Position numbers and translations under genes: made by a program. A stretch of DNA of 64,000 bases. Origin: an uncultured Anaeroplasmataceae bacterium (GTDB taxonomy: Bacteria; Bacillota_I; Bacilli_A; Acholeplasmatales; Anaeroplasmataceae). Below, piece by piece: positions 17,153-26,899 of the stretch. Location of the stretch: the NCBI GenBank assembly GCA_910584005.1, contig CAJTXR010000002.1, positions 124,001 to 188,000 on the forward strand, written 5' to 3'. The stretch's first letter is position 1. Each line of letters starts with the position of its first letter. The notes beneath the pieces were generated by a model. It worked only from the letters and a program-made list of their open reading frames with translations. It had not been told where the DNA came from and did no database searches.

Positions 17153-18304
17153 ATGAAGTACTTATATTTATTAGGAGCTTGTGGATCTATTGGGACTCAA
17201 ACACTTGATGTTGTAAGGCAACAATCTAAAGACTTTAAAATTATTGGGATGAGTGTGGGATCTAATTTATCTTTAGCCAAGCAACTTATAGAGGAGTTTC
17301 GACCAGAGATTATTTGTTTTAGGAAGCAGGAGCATATTTTTGCTATCTCTTATTCTGCAACAATCGTATATGGAGATGATGGGTTAGTAGAAGTAGCGAA
17401 ATATCATAAATATGATGAAGAATGGTTGGTAAATGCTTTAGTAGGAGTTGCTGGTTTAGTGCCTACAGTAGAAGCAATCCAATCTGGGAAACATATCGCC
17501 TTAGCAAATAAGGAAACTTTAGTTGTTGGTGGCGATATTATCTATTCTTTATTACAAGAATATAAAGTACAGTTAATTCCTATTGATTCGGAGCATTCTG
17601 CTATTCTTCAATGTTTAACTGGAGAAAAAAAGAGTCAGGTTAAGCGACTCATTATTACTGCTAGTGGTGGGGCATTTCGAGATAAATCCTTAGAGGAATT
17701 AAAAGATGTTACTATAGCTGATGCATTAAAACATCCAAACTGGAAGATGGGACCTAAAATAACAATTGATTCTGCCACGATGATGAATAAAGGCTTTGAA
17801 GTAATAGAAGCTCATTATCTTTTTAATATAGAGTATTCTCAAATTGATACGGTGCTTCATAAAGAAAGTATAGTACATTCCTTAGTTGAATTTAAGGATG
17901 GTACAATTAAAGCGGAACTTGGAGTTTCAGATATGAGAGTTCCTATTGCTTATGCACTAAATTATCCAGAACATATCTTTCAAACGGGAAAGGATTTAGA
18001 TTTTTCTTTACTGGATTTACATTTTAAGGAATTATCTTTTCAACGATTTCCTTGTTTGAAATATGCTTATGATGCCGCTTTAAAGGGTGGACTTTACTTA
18101 CCGGTTTTAAATGCGGCAAATGAAGCTGCAGTTTATCTTTTTTTAAATGGTTACATTTCTTTTTTAGAAATCACGAATATCATTGGTATAGAGATTAATA
18201 AATTAGAATATAGCCGTGAGTATGTTCCTTCATTAGAAGAACGGTTAAAGGTTAGTCAAGAAGTTTATTCGAATATTTTAAAAGAACACGGAGTGATTAT
18301 ATGA
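17153..18304 (+). CDS. dxr: 1-deoxy-D-xylulose-5-phosphate reductoisomerase
   Basis: 383 residues, normal length. The N-terminal NADPH fold starts LGACGSIGTQTLDVV (most homologues read GSTGSIG, so the first turn differs slightly). ALANKETLVVGG and IDSEHSAI carry the metal ligands; SATMMNKGFEVIEAH is a family hallmark. It catalyses the first committed step of the MEP isoprenoid pathway. The stop overlaps the rseP start (ATGA). Confidence 0.95.
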   Translation: MKYLYLLGACGSIGTQTLDVVRQQSKDFKIIGMSVGSNLSLAKQLIEEFRPEIICFRKQEHIFAISYSATIVYGDDGLVEVAKYHKYDEEWLVNALVGVAGLVPTVEAIQSGKHIALANKETLVVGGDIIYSLLQEYKVQLIPIDSEHSAILQCLTGEKKSQVKRLIITASGGAFRDKSLEELKDVTIADALKHPNWKMGPKITIDSATMMNKGFEVIEAHYLFNIEYSQIDTVLHKESIVHSLVEFKDGTIKAELGVSDMRVPIAYALNYPEHIFQTGKDLDFSLLDLHFKELSFQRFPCLKYAYDAALKGGLYLPVLNAANEAAVYLFLNGYISFLEITNIIGIEINKLEYSREYVPSLEERLKVSQEVYSNILKEHGVII

Positions 18305-19992
18305 TTTTAGCATTAACTGGTGTACCTCTAGTTATCGTTAGTATTCTTGCTTTTATTTTAGTTTTAGGAGTAATCATCATAATTCATGAGGGTGGACACT
18401 TCTTTTTTGCAAGAAGAGCAGGAATTTTATGCCATGAGTTTTCCATTGGAATGGGACCTGCAATATATAAACATAAGTTTAAAGAAACGACCTTTTGTAT
18501 TCGGGCCATTCCTATTGGTGGGTATGTATCTATGGCAGGAGAAGAGGTTTCCAATGAACTAGTTAAAGTTGGAGATACCATTGGAGTCAATCTTTTAGAT
18601 CAAAAAATAAGTGAAATAATTACGGTTGAAGATGTAGATGCAATGGTTCGTGGTGAGGTTGTTGATGTCGATTTATATGGCGAAGAAGGCAACCCATTAT
18701 ATATAACTATTTATGATGGATTTCAAAATCAATATTATGAGGTAGTAGAAGATGCTTATTATATCTTGAAAAAGGGCGAGAAAATGCAGATTACTCCTTA
18801 CAATCGCTCTTTTGAATCCAAAAGTATCTTACAAAGATTTTTAACTTTGTTTGCTGGACCTTTTATGAATTTTATTTTAGCAATTTTTCTTTATTTAATT
18901 GTTAGTTTTGCTACAGGCGTTCCAAATAACGCATCTTCAAAAATTGGAAGTATGCCAGGCTCTAACTCTTATTTGATTCAAAATGGAGAATCCATTTTAA
19001 AATCTGGAGATGAAATCAAAAAGATTAATGGAAAAGATGTTTCAAACTGGGATGATGTGAGTATTGCATTAGATGATCTCTTAGATACAAATCAAACAAA
19101 TGTTGAGATGGAAATTCTAAGAAATGGAGTTCAGCATACCATCCATGTAAATTGTTATACCTATATTGCATCCCTTGGTATTTCTGATATACAAGTAGAA
19201 GAAAAAGAAAAGCCAAATGGAATTCAAGGTGTAACTTTAGGAAATATTGCTTTACGTTATTTGGATGATGGAAAAAAAGGAAAATATCCAATCAAAGAAG
19301 GCGATATTCTAACGAAAATTAAAGTAGATAAGGTAAACAAAGATAAAACAATTGAACCAGGAGAGGTTGTTCCTATTGAGTCTTGGAGTCAATTGATTGG
19401 TATATTTAAGAATGCGGATGTTGTGAATGTTAAGTTTGAATACTATTCTTATGATAAAGGGGATTTAGTATCCATAGAAGAATGTGCTACATTACAAACG
19501 TATGGAGATGAAGTTTTAAATAATCAAAGAATTGAAAAAATTCAAATTAGAGTCGGAATGTCCCCAACTATGCATTTTAAGTTTTTTGAATGTATTGGCG
19601 AAGCATTTAAGGATTTTTGGCAGGATTTTACTTTGATTTTTAGAACGCTAGCTTTATTAATTGCACCAACGAAAGGAATCCGTCAGGTTGGAGTGAATGA
19701 TTTATCTAGTTTTGTTGGTATTTTTGGGTTGATTCAAACCTTTGTAGCTTCTGGAATATTATCCTTAATGGCATTCATGGCGATGCTATCTGTAAATATA
19801 GGAGTTATGAATTTATTGCCAATTCCTGCATTAGATGGCGGAAGGATTGTATTTTTGGGATATGAATTAGTAACTAGAAAAAAAGCAAGTAAGAAGGTAG
19901 AAAATATTATTAATAATGTCTTCTTTATTCTTTTGATGATATTATTTGTGTATGTGACCTATCATGATATAGTTCGTTTAATTAGAAAGTAG
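18301..19992 (+). CDS. rseP: Site-2 intramembrane zinc metalloprotease RseP/RasP
   Basis: 563 residues, markedly longer than the ~420 usual in Bacilli. The first helix carries the zinc motif HEGGHFFFARRAG and a late helix carries NLLPIPALDGGRI with the third metal ligand. Between them the PDZ region is expanded: one PDZ-like module spans ~205-280 (KSGDEIKKINGKDVSNWDDV), with a second around 310-370 (PIKEGDILTKIKV). A further insertion (~75-160) follows the first helix. It cleaves anti-sigma factors and signal-peptide remnants in the membrane. The cdsA-dxr-rseP order is conserved in Firmicutes. Confidence 0.93.
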   Translation: MILALTGVPLVIVSILAFILVLGVIIIIHEGGHFFFARRAGILCHEFSIGMGPAIYKHKFKETTFCIRAIPIGGYVSMAGEEVSNELVKVGDTIGVNLLDQKISEIITVEDVDAMVRGEVVDVDLYGEEGNPLYITIYDGFQNQYYEVVEDAYYILKKGEKMQITPYNRSFESKSILQRFLTLFAGPFMNFILAIFLYLIVSFATGVPNNASSKIGSMPGSNSYLIQNGESILKSGDEIKKINGKDVSNWDDVSIALDDLLDTNQTNVEMEILRNGVQHTIHVNCYTYIASLGISDIQVEEKEKPNGIQGVTLGNIALRYLDDGKKGKYPIKEGDILTKIKVDKVNKDKTIEPGEVVPIESWSQLIGIFKNADVVNVKFEYYSYDKGDLVSIEECATLQTYGDEVLNNQRIEKIQIRVGMSPTMHFKFFECIGEAFKDFWQDFTLIFRTLALLIAPTKGIRQVGVNDLSSFVGIFGLIQTFVASGILSLMAFMAMLSVNIGVMNLLPIPALDGGRIVFLGYELVTRKKASKKVENIINNVFFILLMILFVYVTYHDIVRLIRK

Positions 19993-20001
19993 GGATATTT
20001 T

Positions 20002-21501
20002 ATGGATTATACAAATCCAATACTTTATTCAGATTATTCCGATCCAGATGTGATCCGGAGAGGGGATAATTTTTATATGATTGCCTCAAGTTTTAATCAT
20101 ACGCCGGGAATTCCAATTTTAAAAAGTAAAAATTTGGTGGATTGGAAAATTATAGGGCATGTTTTTGAAAGCATCCCTTTTGAAAGATTTAAAGATGTAC
20201 ATCATGGAGATGGTGCTTGGGCACCATCTTTAAGATATCATAATGGTTTATATTATGTGTCTATCCCTTTTCCAGATGAGGGGATTTATATTGCTAGCTG
20301 TACAGATATTGAAAAAGGGAACTGGAGCAAACCTTGGTGTCTAATTGAGGGAAAAGGATTTGAAGATCCATGCCCAATATGGTTAGAAGATAAGTGTTAT
20401 ATGGTTTTGGCTTTTGCGAAAAGTCGAGCTGGATTTAACTCTTGTCTTGGCTTATATGAGGTAACCTCTGATTTGAAAAATAAGATTTCTGAAACTTATA
20501 CGATTATTTATGATGGACATAATATGAATCCGACAATTGAAGGGCCAAAGTTTAATCAAAGAAATGGCTGGATTTATATTATGGCTCCAGCTGGTTCTGT
20601 AAAAACTGGATGGCAGGTTTGTCTTAGAAGTAAGAATATATATGGTCCTTATGAACCAAAAATTGTTTTGATGCAAAATGATTCTATTATCAATGGACCT
20701 CATCAGGGAGCATTAATTGAACTTAAGAATGATGAATGGGCCTTTATCCATTTTCAATATAAAAAATGCTATGGAAGAATTTGCCATTTACAACCTGTAA
20801 AATGGGTAAATGATTGGCCATTATGTGGCTATGCACATGATGAATTATTATCGGGTACGCCGGTACTTAAACATGAATATTTAGTTCCAAAAAAATCAAA
20901 TTTTAAACTTCAAACTGAAGATACTTTCAAAAATGATAAATTGAGCTTAATGTGGCAGACGCCAGCAAATAAGCAAGATGGGTGGTTTTCATTTCATGAA
21001 GGCTTGATTTTAAATTGTTTTTATCACAATGAAAAAGCGTTAAAGGCTTTAAATTTAACACCAAATTTATTCTTAACGAAACTTGCTTTCCCTTCTTTTA
21101 AAGTAGAAAGTTTATGTGAAATCAAATTAGCAAAAGATGAAGATGAAGTAGGATTATGCTATATGGGAAATACTTATGCATATATCTGCATAAAGCGAAT
21201 TCATGGTGTGAATCATCTTCAAGTTCGGACAGGGGCATTTAATCAAGAGTATGATGTTGTTATTTTTGATTCTATTTATCAAAATAACGAAATACTTTTT
21301 TCAATGAAGTTTACATATCCTGGAATTTATCAGTTGGGATTTAATGGGACAAGCTTAAAGCAATGTTTTACAGCAACTCCGGGGCGATGGATTGGTGGTA
21401 AAATAGGAATTTACGCTAGAGGAGCATCCCTATCTTATGGGTATGGAAGATTTAAATTTTTTAAAGTAAAGGCTGTGAAGGTTAGTGAAAGAAAAAGATA
21501 G
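20002..21501 (+). CDS. Glycoside hydrolase family 43 protein (beta-xylosidase-like)
   Basis: 499 residues. The N-terminal ~290 form a five-bladed propeller: SDYSDPDVIRRGDNFYMIAS has the catalytic-base aspartate, FEDPCPIW the middle acidic residue and TIEGPKF the proton-donor glutamate. The last ~190 residues are a beta-sandwich domain of the GH43_C2 type. No signal peptide is visible, so it probably acts in the cytoplasm on imported xylo- or arabino-oligosaccharides. It sits 9 bp after rseP and overlaps rlmD by 17 bp, an unusual place for a sugar hydrolase. Confidence 0.85.
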   Translation: MDYTNPILYSDYSDPDVIRRGDNFYMIASSFNHTPGIPILKSKNLVDWKIIGHVFESIPFERFKDVHHGDGAWAPSLRYHNGLYYVSIPFPDEGIYIASCTDIEKGNWSKPWCLIEGKGFEDPCPIWLEDKCYMVLAFAKSRAGFNSCLGLYEVTSDLKNKISETYTIIYDGHNMNPTIEGPKFNQRNGWIYIMAPAGSVKTGWQVCLRSKNIYGPYEPKIVLMQNDSIINGPHQGALIELKNDEWAFIHFQYKKCYGRICHLQPVKWVNDWPLCGYAHDELLSGTPVLKHEYLVPKKSNFKLQTEDTFKNDKLSLMWQTPANKQDGWFSFHEGLILNCFYHNEKALKALNLTPNLFLTKLAFPSFKVESLCEIKLAKDEDEVGLCYMGNTYAYICIKRIHGVNHLQVRTGAFNQEYDVVIFDSIYQNNEILFSMKFTYPGIYQLGFNGTSLKQCFTATPGRWIGGKIGIYARGASLSYGYGRFKFFKVKAVKVSERKR

Positions 21502-22852
21502 TTTTATTTTAGATATCAAGCGATTAGGAATTAATGGTGAAGGAATTGGATTTTATAATCGAATGACTACATTTGTAGAAAATGCAATTCCAGGGGAAGG
21601 ACATTTGGTTGAAGTAACTGATGTGAAAGATAAAATGGTTTTTGCAAAAAGTATTGAGATTAAACATTCCTCAAGTGATCGTAGGGTTCCTAGTTGTCCT
21701 TATTATGAGGAATGTGGCGGATGTAATGTTTCTCATATCTCATATGAAAAGATGCTAGAATTTAAACGGGATTTAGTTATTGAAGCCATAACGAGATATA
21801 CAAAATTAAATCCTAGATCTTTTGAAATTAGAAAGACAGTTCCTTCTTTAGAGCAATTTGGGTATCGAAATCGCAGCCAATTAACAATTCAAAAAATAAA
21901 TGATGAATATACGGTTTCAATGCTTAAAGCGAAATCTAATCATTTGGTTCCAATTCAGGAATGTAAGATTCAAAAACCTATCATCAATCAAATCAATCAA
22001 AAGGTAATGGTATATGCCAAAGAACTTGGGATATCTGTATATTTGCCAAAGTTTAATCGAGGTGTGTTGAGATATTTGGTGGTAAGAGCAAATGCTCAAA
22101 ATGAAGTGCTTGTATGCTTAATATGTGCAGAGAAGAATAATAAAATCAAAGAATTGGCTAAAAAAATCATTTTAATTCCTGAGGTGAAAGGAGTTTATGA
22201 ATCCTTTAATACATCTAAAAAAGAAGGTGTATTTTTTGGTGAAGAAACGAATCTTTTAGAAGGAATGCCTTATATCATTGAGCAGATTGGAACGATAAAA
22301 TATAAATTATATCCAAATACCTTTTTTCAATTAAATACCGCTCAAGCGAAAAATGTTTTTGATTTGGTTTTAAAAGCATGTAAATTATCAAGAAAAGAGC
22401 GAGTTTTAGATGCATATTGTGGGGTGGGAGCAATTGGCTTATATCTTGCAAATATGGCAAAAGAGGTTGTAGGTATTGAGTACAATAAAGATTCTGTGGT
22501 AGCCGCAAATGAAAATGCAAAATTAAACAAAATACAGAATGCCAAGTTCTATCAAGGAGATGCTGCAATGTTGTTGCCAGCAATGATAACTAAAGGGGAA
22601 ACTTTTGATGTTGTAGTAGTAGATCCTCCAAGAACGGGATTAGGAAAAGAATTGATTGATACACTTCTTAAAACAGAAGTGAAAAAGGTTGTATATGTAT
22701 CATGCAATCCTGCAACTTTGGCTAAGGATATAGAGAAGTTGAGTGCTAGGTATAAGGTCAATTCTATTACACCTTTGGATATGTTTCCTCAGACAGCATT
22801 AGTTGAGAATGTAGTTCAATTAACCCACATTGAAAGTGCTCCAATAAAATAA
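21485..22852 (+). CDS. rlmD: 23S rRNA (uracil-C5)-methyltransferase, RlmD/RumA type
   Basis: 455 residues. An N-terminal TRAM domain is followed by the iron-sulfur ligands CPYYEECGGC plus a later cysteine (QECKIQ), the SAM domain VLDAYCGVGAIGLYLA, and the catalytic cysteine in YVSCNPATLAKD. It methylates 23S rRNA at a uracil, using SAM. GTG start with GAAGG upstream. Its 3' end is duplicated 8.5 kb downstream, marking it as an insertion site; TrmA/RumA-type gene ends are reported integration sites of elements in Gram-positive bacteria. Confidence 0.92.
   Translation: MKEKDSFILDIKRLGINGEGIGFYNRMTTFVENAIPGEGHLVEVTDVKDKMVFAKSIEIKHSSSDRRVPSCPYYEECGGCNVSHISYEKMLEFKRDLVIEAITRYTKLNPRSFEIRKTVPSLEQFGYRNRSQLTIQKINDEYTVSMLKAKSNHLVPIQECKIQKPIINQINQKVMVYAKELGISVYLPKFNRGVLRYLVVRANAQNEVLVCLICAEKNNKIKELAKKIILIPEVKGVYESFNTSKKEGVFFGEETNLLEGMPYIIEQIGTIKYKLYPNTFFQLNTAQAKNVFDLVLKACKLSRKERVLDAYCGVGAIGLYLANMAKEVVGIEYNKDSVVAANENAKLNKIQNAKFYQGDAAMLLPAMITKGETFDVVVVDPPRTGLGKELIDTLLKTEVKKVVYVSCNPATLAKDIEKLSARYKVNSITPLDMFPQTALVENVVQLTHIESAPIK
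22800..22844 (+). repeat. Left copy of rlmD 3'-end direct repeat (attL-like)
   Basis: These 45 bases inside the rlmD 3' end match 31279-31323 at 42 positions in the same orientation. The two copies bracket the accessory genes in between. Mismatches fall at repeat positions 10, 12 and 26. Confidence 0.8.
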
Positions 22853-22868
22853 ATAACTATTATAAATG

Positions 22869-22911
22869 ATGTCGTTAGATAGATAAAATTTCTATTTGAC
22901 GACATTTTTTT
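22869..22911 (+). terminator. Terminator of rlmD
   Basis: A 14-base stem with internal wobble or mismatch (22869-22882 with 22892-22905) is followed by a T run. Confidence 0.7.
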
Positions 22912-23210
22912 AAAAATTATGGTTTATATATAAAACCAGTCAACTTTGATAGGGTGTTTTATTTTTTCGGAAAGCAGTTAAGTTGAGATGATATTATTTA
23001 ATATTCTTTTATCCGGAAGAATATTTCATCCATCTTTCTTTTAAAGATTTTAAAAAAAATTAAAATAATTAATCGATATGAAATTAGTATTTTGAGAATA
23101 TATTACTGAAAATATTATTAAAACGTCGAAATGTTATGATATTTGTGATAAAATAGCTATAAAAGAAATTTCTCATAGCATAATGATGATTAGAAGAAAG
23201 GGAGATTAAG
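22912..23210. other. AT-rich leader region of the first island
   Basis: No reading frame or RNA gene is evident here. The short dyad GGTTTATATATAAAACC lies at about 22921-22937. The sequence just before the next gene (AAAGGGAG at 23198-23204) is its ribosome-binding site. Confidence 0.4.
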
Positions 23211-26200
23211 GTGAATAGAATTGAATTAGAATTAAAATTAAAAGAAATTGACCAATCATCTTTTCAAAGAATTTGTGATTACATTCTTTCTGATGAAGGT
23301 TTTAACGTTGTTCCTTATGGTAATTGTGAAGGAGTATCAAAGACAAGAAAAGGCACCCCAGATTCATATATTCTTGATGAAAAATCCAATTCATTTATTT
23401 TTGTAGAATATACAACTCAAAAAGATAATTTAGATGATAAAATTATTAGTGATATTGAAAAATGTCTTGAAAAATCAGAATCTCTTAATCAAATGAAACT
23501 CACAAAAATACTTTATTTTTGTAATAGCAATAATATTTCACCTGTAACTATAGACTCTGTTAAAAGACTATGCTCTACTAAAACTGTTGACTTTAAAATT
23601 TACACAAACTTAGAAGTTTGCAATCTTCTCAAAAAACATAGGCTAATACTAAAAGAAATGTTTAATGATACAATTTTTGATAATGAAATATATTCCCTAG
23701 ATGAGTTCATTTATTCTACGAAGAAATATAAAGGGGTAGATCATTCTTTTAAATATTACAAAAGAGAAGAAGATGAAGAAAAACTCATTTCATCTATTAA
23801 TAATAATTTTATAACTTTGATTTCTGGTGAACCTGGCGTTGGGAAAAGTATGCTTGTAGTTCAAACATTAAAACAATTTGAACAAGTTGTTTATTGTATA
23901 AATTCTTCTAATGAAGAATCTATTGAAAAATTGAATTATTTATTAGAAAAAAGTAAAGATTTAATACTTTTCATAGATGATGTTAATGAAATTTCTTCAT
24001 TCTCACGGCTATTAAACTCAATTGATATGGCAAAGAAGACATCTTCACTAAAAATTGTGTGTACAATAAGAGAATATGCATTATCAAAAATATATAATAT
24101 ATTAAACAAGTTTGATTATACATATAAGATAGTGAGAATAGATAGATTTAAAGATGATGCTATTAAGACCATTCTATCAACGAATCTAAATATTTGTAAT
24201 GATAAATGGCTTGAGAGAATATGTATATTGTCAAAAGGGAATCCTAGATTAGCATTTATGGCTGGAAAAGTGGCAATTGATAGAGGTGTGAAAAATTTGA
24301 TTGATAGCAAAACTATTATGAGAGAGTATTTCACTATTGCTAATAGTGAAGCTATTAATGATATTATTAATGAATACTATGATGTTCTTGGAGTGATTGC
24401 TTTTCTTAAAAGAACCGACATTGAAGATGAGGACTCCTATAAAGATATTTTAACGCTATGTAAGATTAATTTTAATAAATTTAAGAATTCTATTACATTA
24501 CTTAGAGATTACGAACTAATCGATATTTTTGAAGACCGTGTCTTGCAAATAAATGATCAAAACTTATCAGATTTTTTGATTGAGAAGGCATTCATTGAAA
24601 AAAAGATTTGTACAATATTTGATTTGATAACAAAACTAATAGTATTTAAAAAAGGTCAAATTGTTGATTCTCTAAATATAATTTTAAATATTTATTCTTC
24701 TAAAGAAAGTAGATTATATTTAGAGTCAGAGATTAAAAAATCCTGGGATTATTTGGCTGATAAAAAAGAAATTGACATATTTATTAAAGTTTTTTATCTT
24801 TGTGATACGACTAGGGCTCTCATATATTGCTATAATATAATTAAGAACAGCTATAAAAAATGCTCTTTAGAGAACATAAATATTAAAGTTCCTACAGATC
24901 ACAATGACTATATTGAAATGATTTTCACGATTGCCAGACAGAATAATGATAAAGATGCATTTAATCTTTTATTAGAATGTCTTGATTATGAAGAAATAAG
25001 AAATTATGCACTAGGAGCTTTAAAAAGAATAGCTATATTAAAACCAGAGTTATTTTATAATGGAATAGTTAATAATGATTTGATTTTTATTATTAAAGAA
25101 TTTAGTGATAAGATTTGGTTTCAAGATGTGTTACAAATAATAATAAATGAATCATTAAAATTTGATTATGAATTTAGTCAATATACAAATGATAAAAATA
25201 TTTTATTCAATCACTTTTCATTAAAAGATACCTATATTGGTATTATTCAATATAGAAATAAAATATGGAATTTAACGTTTCTTCTTGATGATGAGCATAA
25301 ATATGATCTTCTAAAAAATTATCAAAATCATTTTCCTCAAAAGGATTCTAAAAATATTTTTAAAAATGATATCAAAAATATTAATGTTTTAATTGAGTCT
25401 ATTGAGAATGTCGATTATGTGTTAGAAAAAATTTTGAAGGTAAAAATGTTGGAAAAATTTTATTCTTTTAAGATGAAAGAGGATGCTCTGAAAATACATG
25501 ATGAAACTGATTTGGATTTATATTTATTAATCATTGATCCTAAAGATAAGTATTTAGAGTATTCCATTAGAAAAACTAAACATCATAGTGATATTAATGA
25601 GTTTATTGCAAATTCCGCTTTAGATGAGATTAAAAAAAGCTTGGTTTTGTGTGATAGCCTTTTATTAAAGGATAATGGTTTGACAGGAAAAATAAATATT
25701 TTTTTAGAGCTCCTATTCAAGGGCTTTAATGCGGAAATTTTAACAGGTTTATTAGATAATGATTTTTTATCAACAGTATCTTCTGAGATTAAAATCCAAA
25801 TAGTTAAAGGAAACTATTTTACTGGAAATAATGACAAAGCATTGGAGTATTTATTTGCAAGAAAAGAAGACTTAGTCACAATAGAATGTTTTATGGAAAT
25901 ATTTAATCACATAAATGAAAATGATATTGATGATTATTTAAGAGGTATATTTAACGATTGTTTTGAACGGGATTTGGTATCCTCTGAAATTATTTTTGCA
26001 AGAAGAATAGATACCTTGTTGATGTTTTCCGATAACGACTTAGATTTTATTGATAAAATACAAAAAATATTTCAAGTGATGGAATCAAATAAAATTAAAG
26101 CTCAATCATGGTTTGGTTTACTTTTTAATGAGTATTGCATTGACAAAGATGAGTTAATTGGTAAATTTGTAAAATGTTACAAACTACATTTACTAGAAGA

Positions 26201-26291
26201 AATAGTATTGTATTTTGTCACAAATAAATTGAAATCTCATGATCTTCAAGATTATGTGTATTCTATATCAAATTATGATATTGAGTTTTAA
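23211..26291 (+). CDS. STAND-type NTPase with N-terminal nuclease-like domain (putative antiphage)
   Basis: 1026 residues. Residues ~10-160 resemble a restriction-endonuclease fold (SSFQRICDYILSDEGFNVV, KGTPDSY, FIFVEYTTQ), with the D...E-X-T spacing of a PD-(D/E)XK-like domain but no clear lysine. Walker A is GEPGVGKS (206-213), Walker B is LILFIDDVNE (~250), and KIVCTIREYAL is a sensor-type strand. A winged-helix-like segment and a long alpha-helical repeat region follow. This effector-NTPase-sensor order resembles Avs and other STAND defence proteins. GTG start with a strong ribosome-binding site. The frame ends at a TTTTAAAAAAAAAA tract, with the next frame continuing. Confidence 0.6.
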   Translation: MNRIELELKLKEIDQSSFQRICDYILSDEGFNVVPYGNCEGVSKTRKGTPDSYILDEKSNSFIFVEYTTQKDNLDDKIISDIEKCLEKSESLNQMKLTKILYFCNSNNISPVTIDSVKRLCSTKTVDFKIYTNLEVCNLLKKHRLILKEMFNDTIFDNEIYSLDEFIYSTKKYKGVDHSFKYYKREEDEEKLISSINNNFITLISGEPGVGKSMLVVQTLKQFEQVVYCINSSNEESIEKLNYLLEKSKDLILFIDDVNEISSFSRLLNSIDMAKKTSSLKIVCTIREYALSKIYNILNKFDYTYKIVRIDRFKDDAIKTILSTNLNICNDKWLERICILSKGNPRLAFMAGKVAIDRGVKNLIDSKTIMREYFTIANSEAINDIINEYYDVLGVIAFLKRTDIEDEDSYKDILTLCKINFNKFKNSITLLRDYELIDIFEDRVLQINDQNLSDFLIEKAFIEKKICTIFDLITKLIVFKKGQIVDSLNIILNIYSSKESRLYLESEIKKSWDYLADKKEIDIFIKVFYLCDTTRALIYCYNIIKNSYKKCSLENINIKVPTDHNDYIEMIFTIARQNNDKDAFNLLLECLDYEEIRNYALGALKRIAILKPELFYNGIVNNDLIFIIKEFSDKIWFQDVLQIIINESLKFDYEFSQYTNDKNILFNHFSLKDTYIGIIQYRNKIWNLTFLLDDEHKYDLLKNYQNHFPQKDSKNIFKNDIKNINVLIESIENVDYVLEKILKVKMLEKFYSFKMKEDALKIHDETDLDLYLLIIDPKDKYLEYSIRKTKHHSDINEFIANSALDEIKKSLVLCDSLLLKDNGLTGKINIFLELLFKGFNAEILTGLLDNDFLSTVSSEIKIQIVKGNYFTGNNDKALEYLFARKEDLVTIECFMEIFNHINENDIDDYLRGIFNDCFERDLVSSEIIFARRIDTLLMFSDNDLDFIDKIQKIFQVMESNKIKAQSWFGLLFNEYCIDKDELIGKFVKCYKLHLLEEIVLYFVTNKLKSHDLQDYVYSISNYDIEF

Positions 26292-26859
26292 AAAAAAAAT
26301 AACTGATTTACTTATAGATTTTAGACTTCATCTTGATTATGACTTACTTTCAGGGTTGTGGTATGCAGATGATTCTTTCAATAAAGCTGATATTATTTTT
26401 GATGAAGTGGCAAAGCAAAATGACTTGATTTTAACCCCATTATTCTTAGAACGTGCATTTCTTAATTTTGATGATGATGGTGAAATGTTTTTGCAATGGG
26501 CACAAAACAAGGTGAAAGAAATTAGTAAAGATAATGAATACATGTTATTATTTGAACTTGTTTCAAGATGTTCATGTGCAAATGCAATTAATATATATAA
26601 AGAAGTTGTTATTAAAAGAATACCGATAGATTTATATAAAATAATAATAAGCTACCCATCTATTTTATCATGGTCTGGAAGTGAAGTTAATGCTGTTAAT
26701 GAAAAAATAAAGAAATTCAATTTGATACTATCAACAATACCTGAGGGCATTAAATATTTAGAATATAAAGATTGTTTAAATGATAATATTAATAAACTTA
26801 AAAAATATTGTAAAGAAGTTCTTATAAGAGAAAAACTTGATTTTTTTGATAATTATTAA
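26239..26859 (+). pseudogene. Probable frameshifted C-terminal part of the STAND protein
   Basis: Up to 206 residues of helical, asparagine/lysine-rich sequence similar in style to the preceding repeats. No Shine-Dalgarno precedes any start codon in this frame. Removing one T from the TTTT run at 26286-26289 joins the previous protein to this frame directly (…EFKKKITDLLIDF). So this is either the displaced end of the STAND protein (mutation, phase variation, programmed slippage or sequencing error) or a poorly initiated second gene. Confidence 0.55.
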
Positions 26860-26899
26860 AAAAACAAATGAAATTATAAGTGATAAAAGGAGAAAAAAT

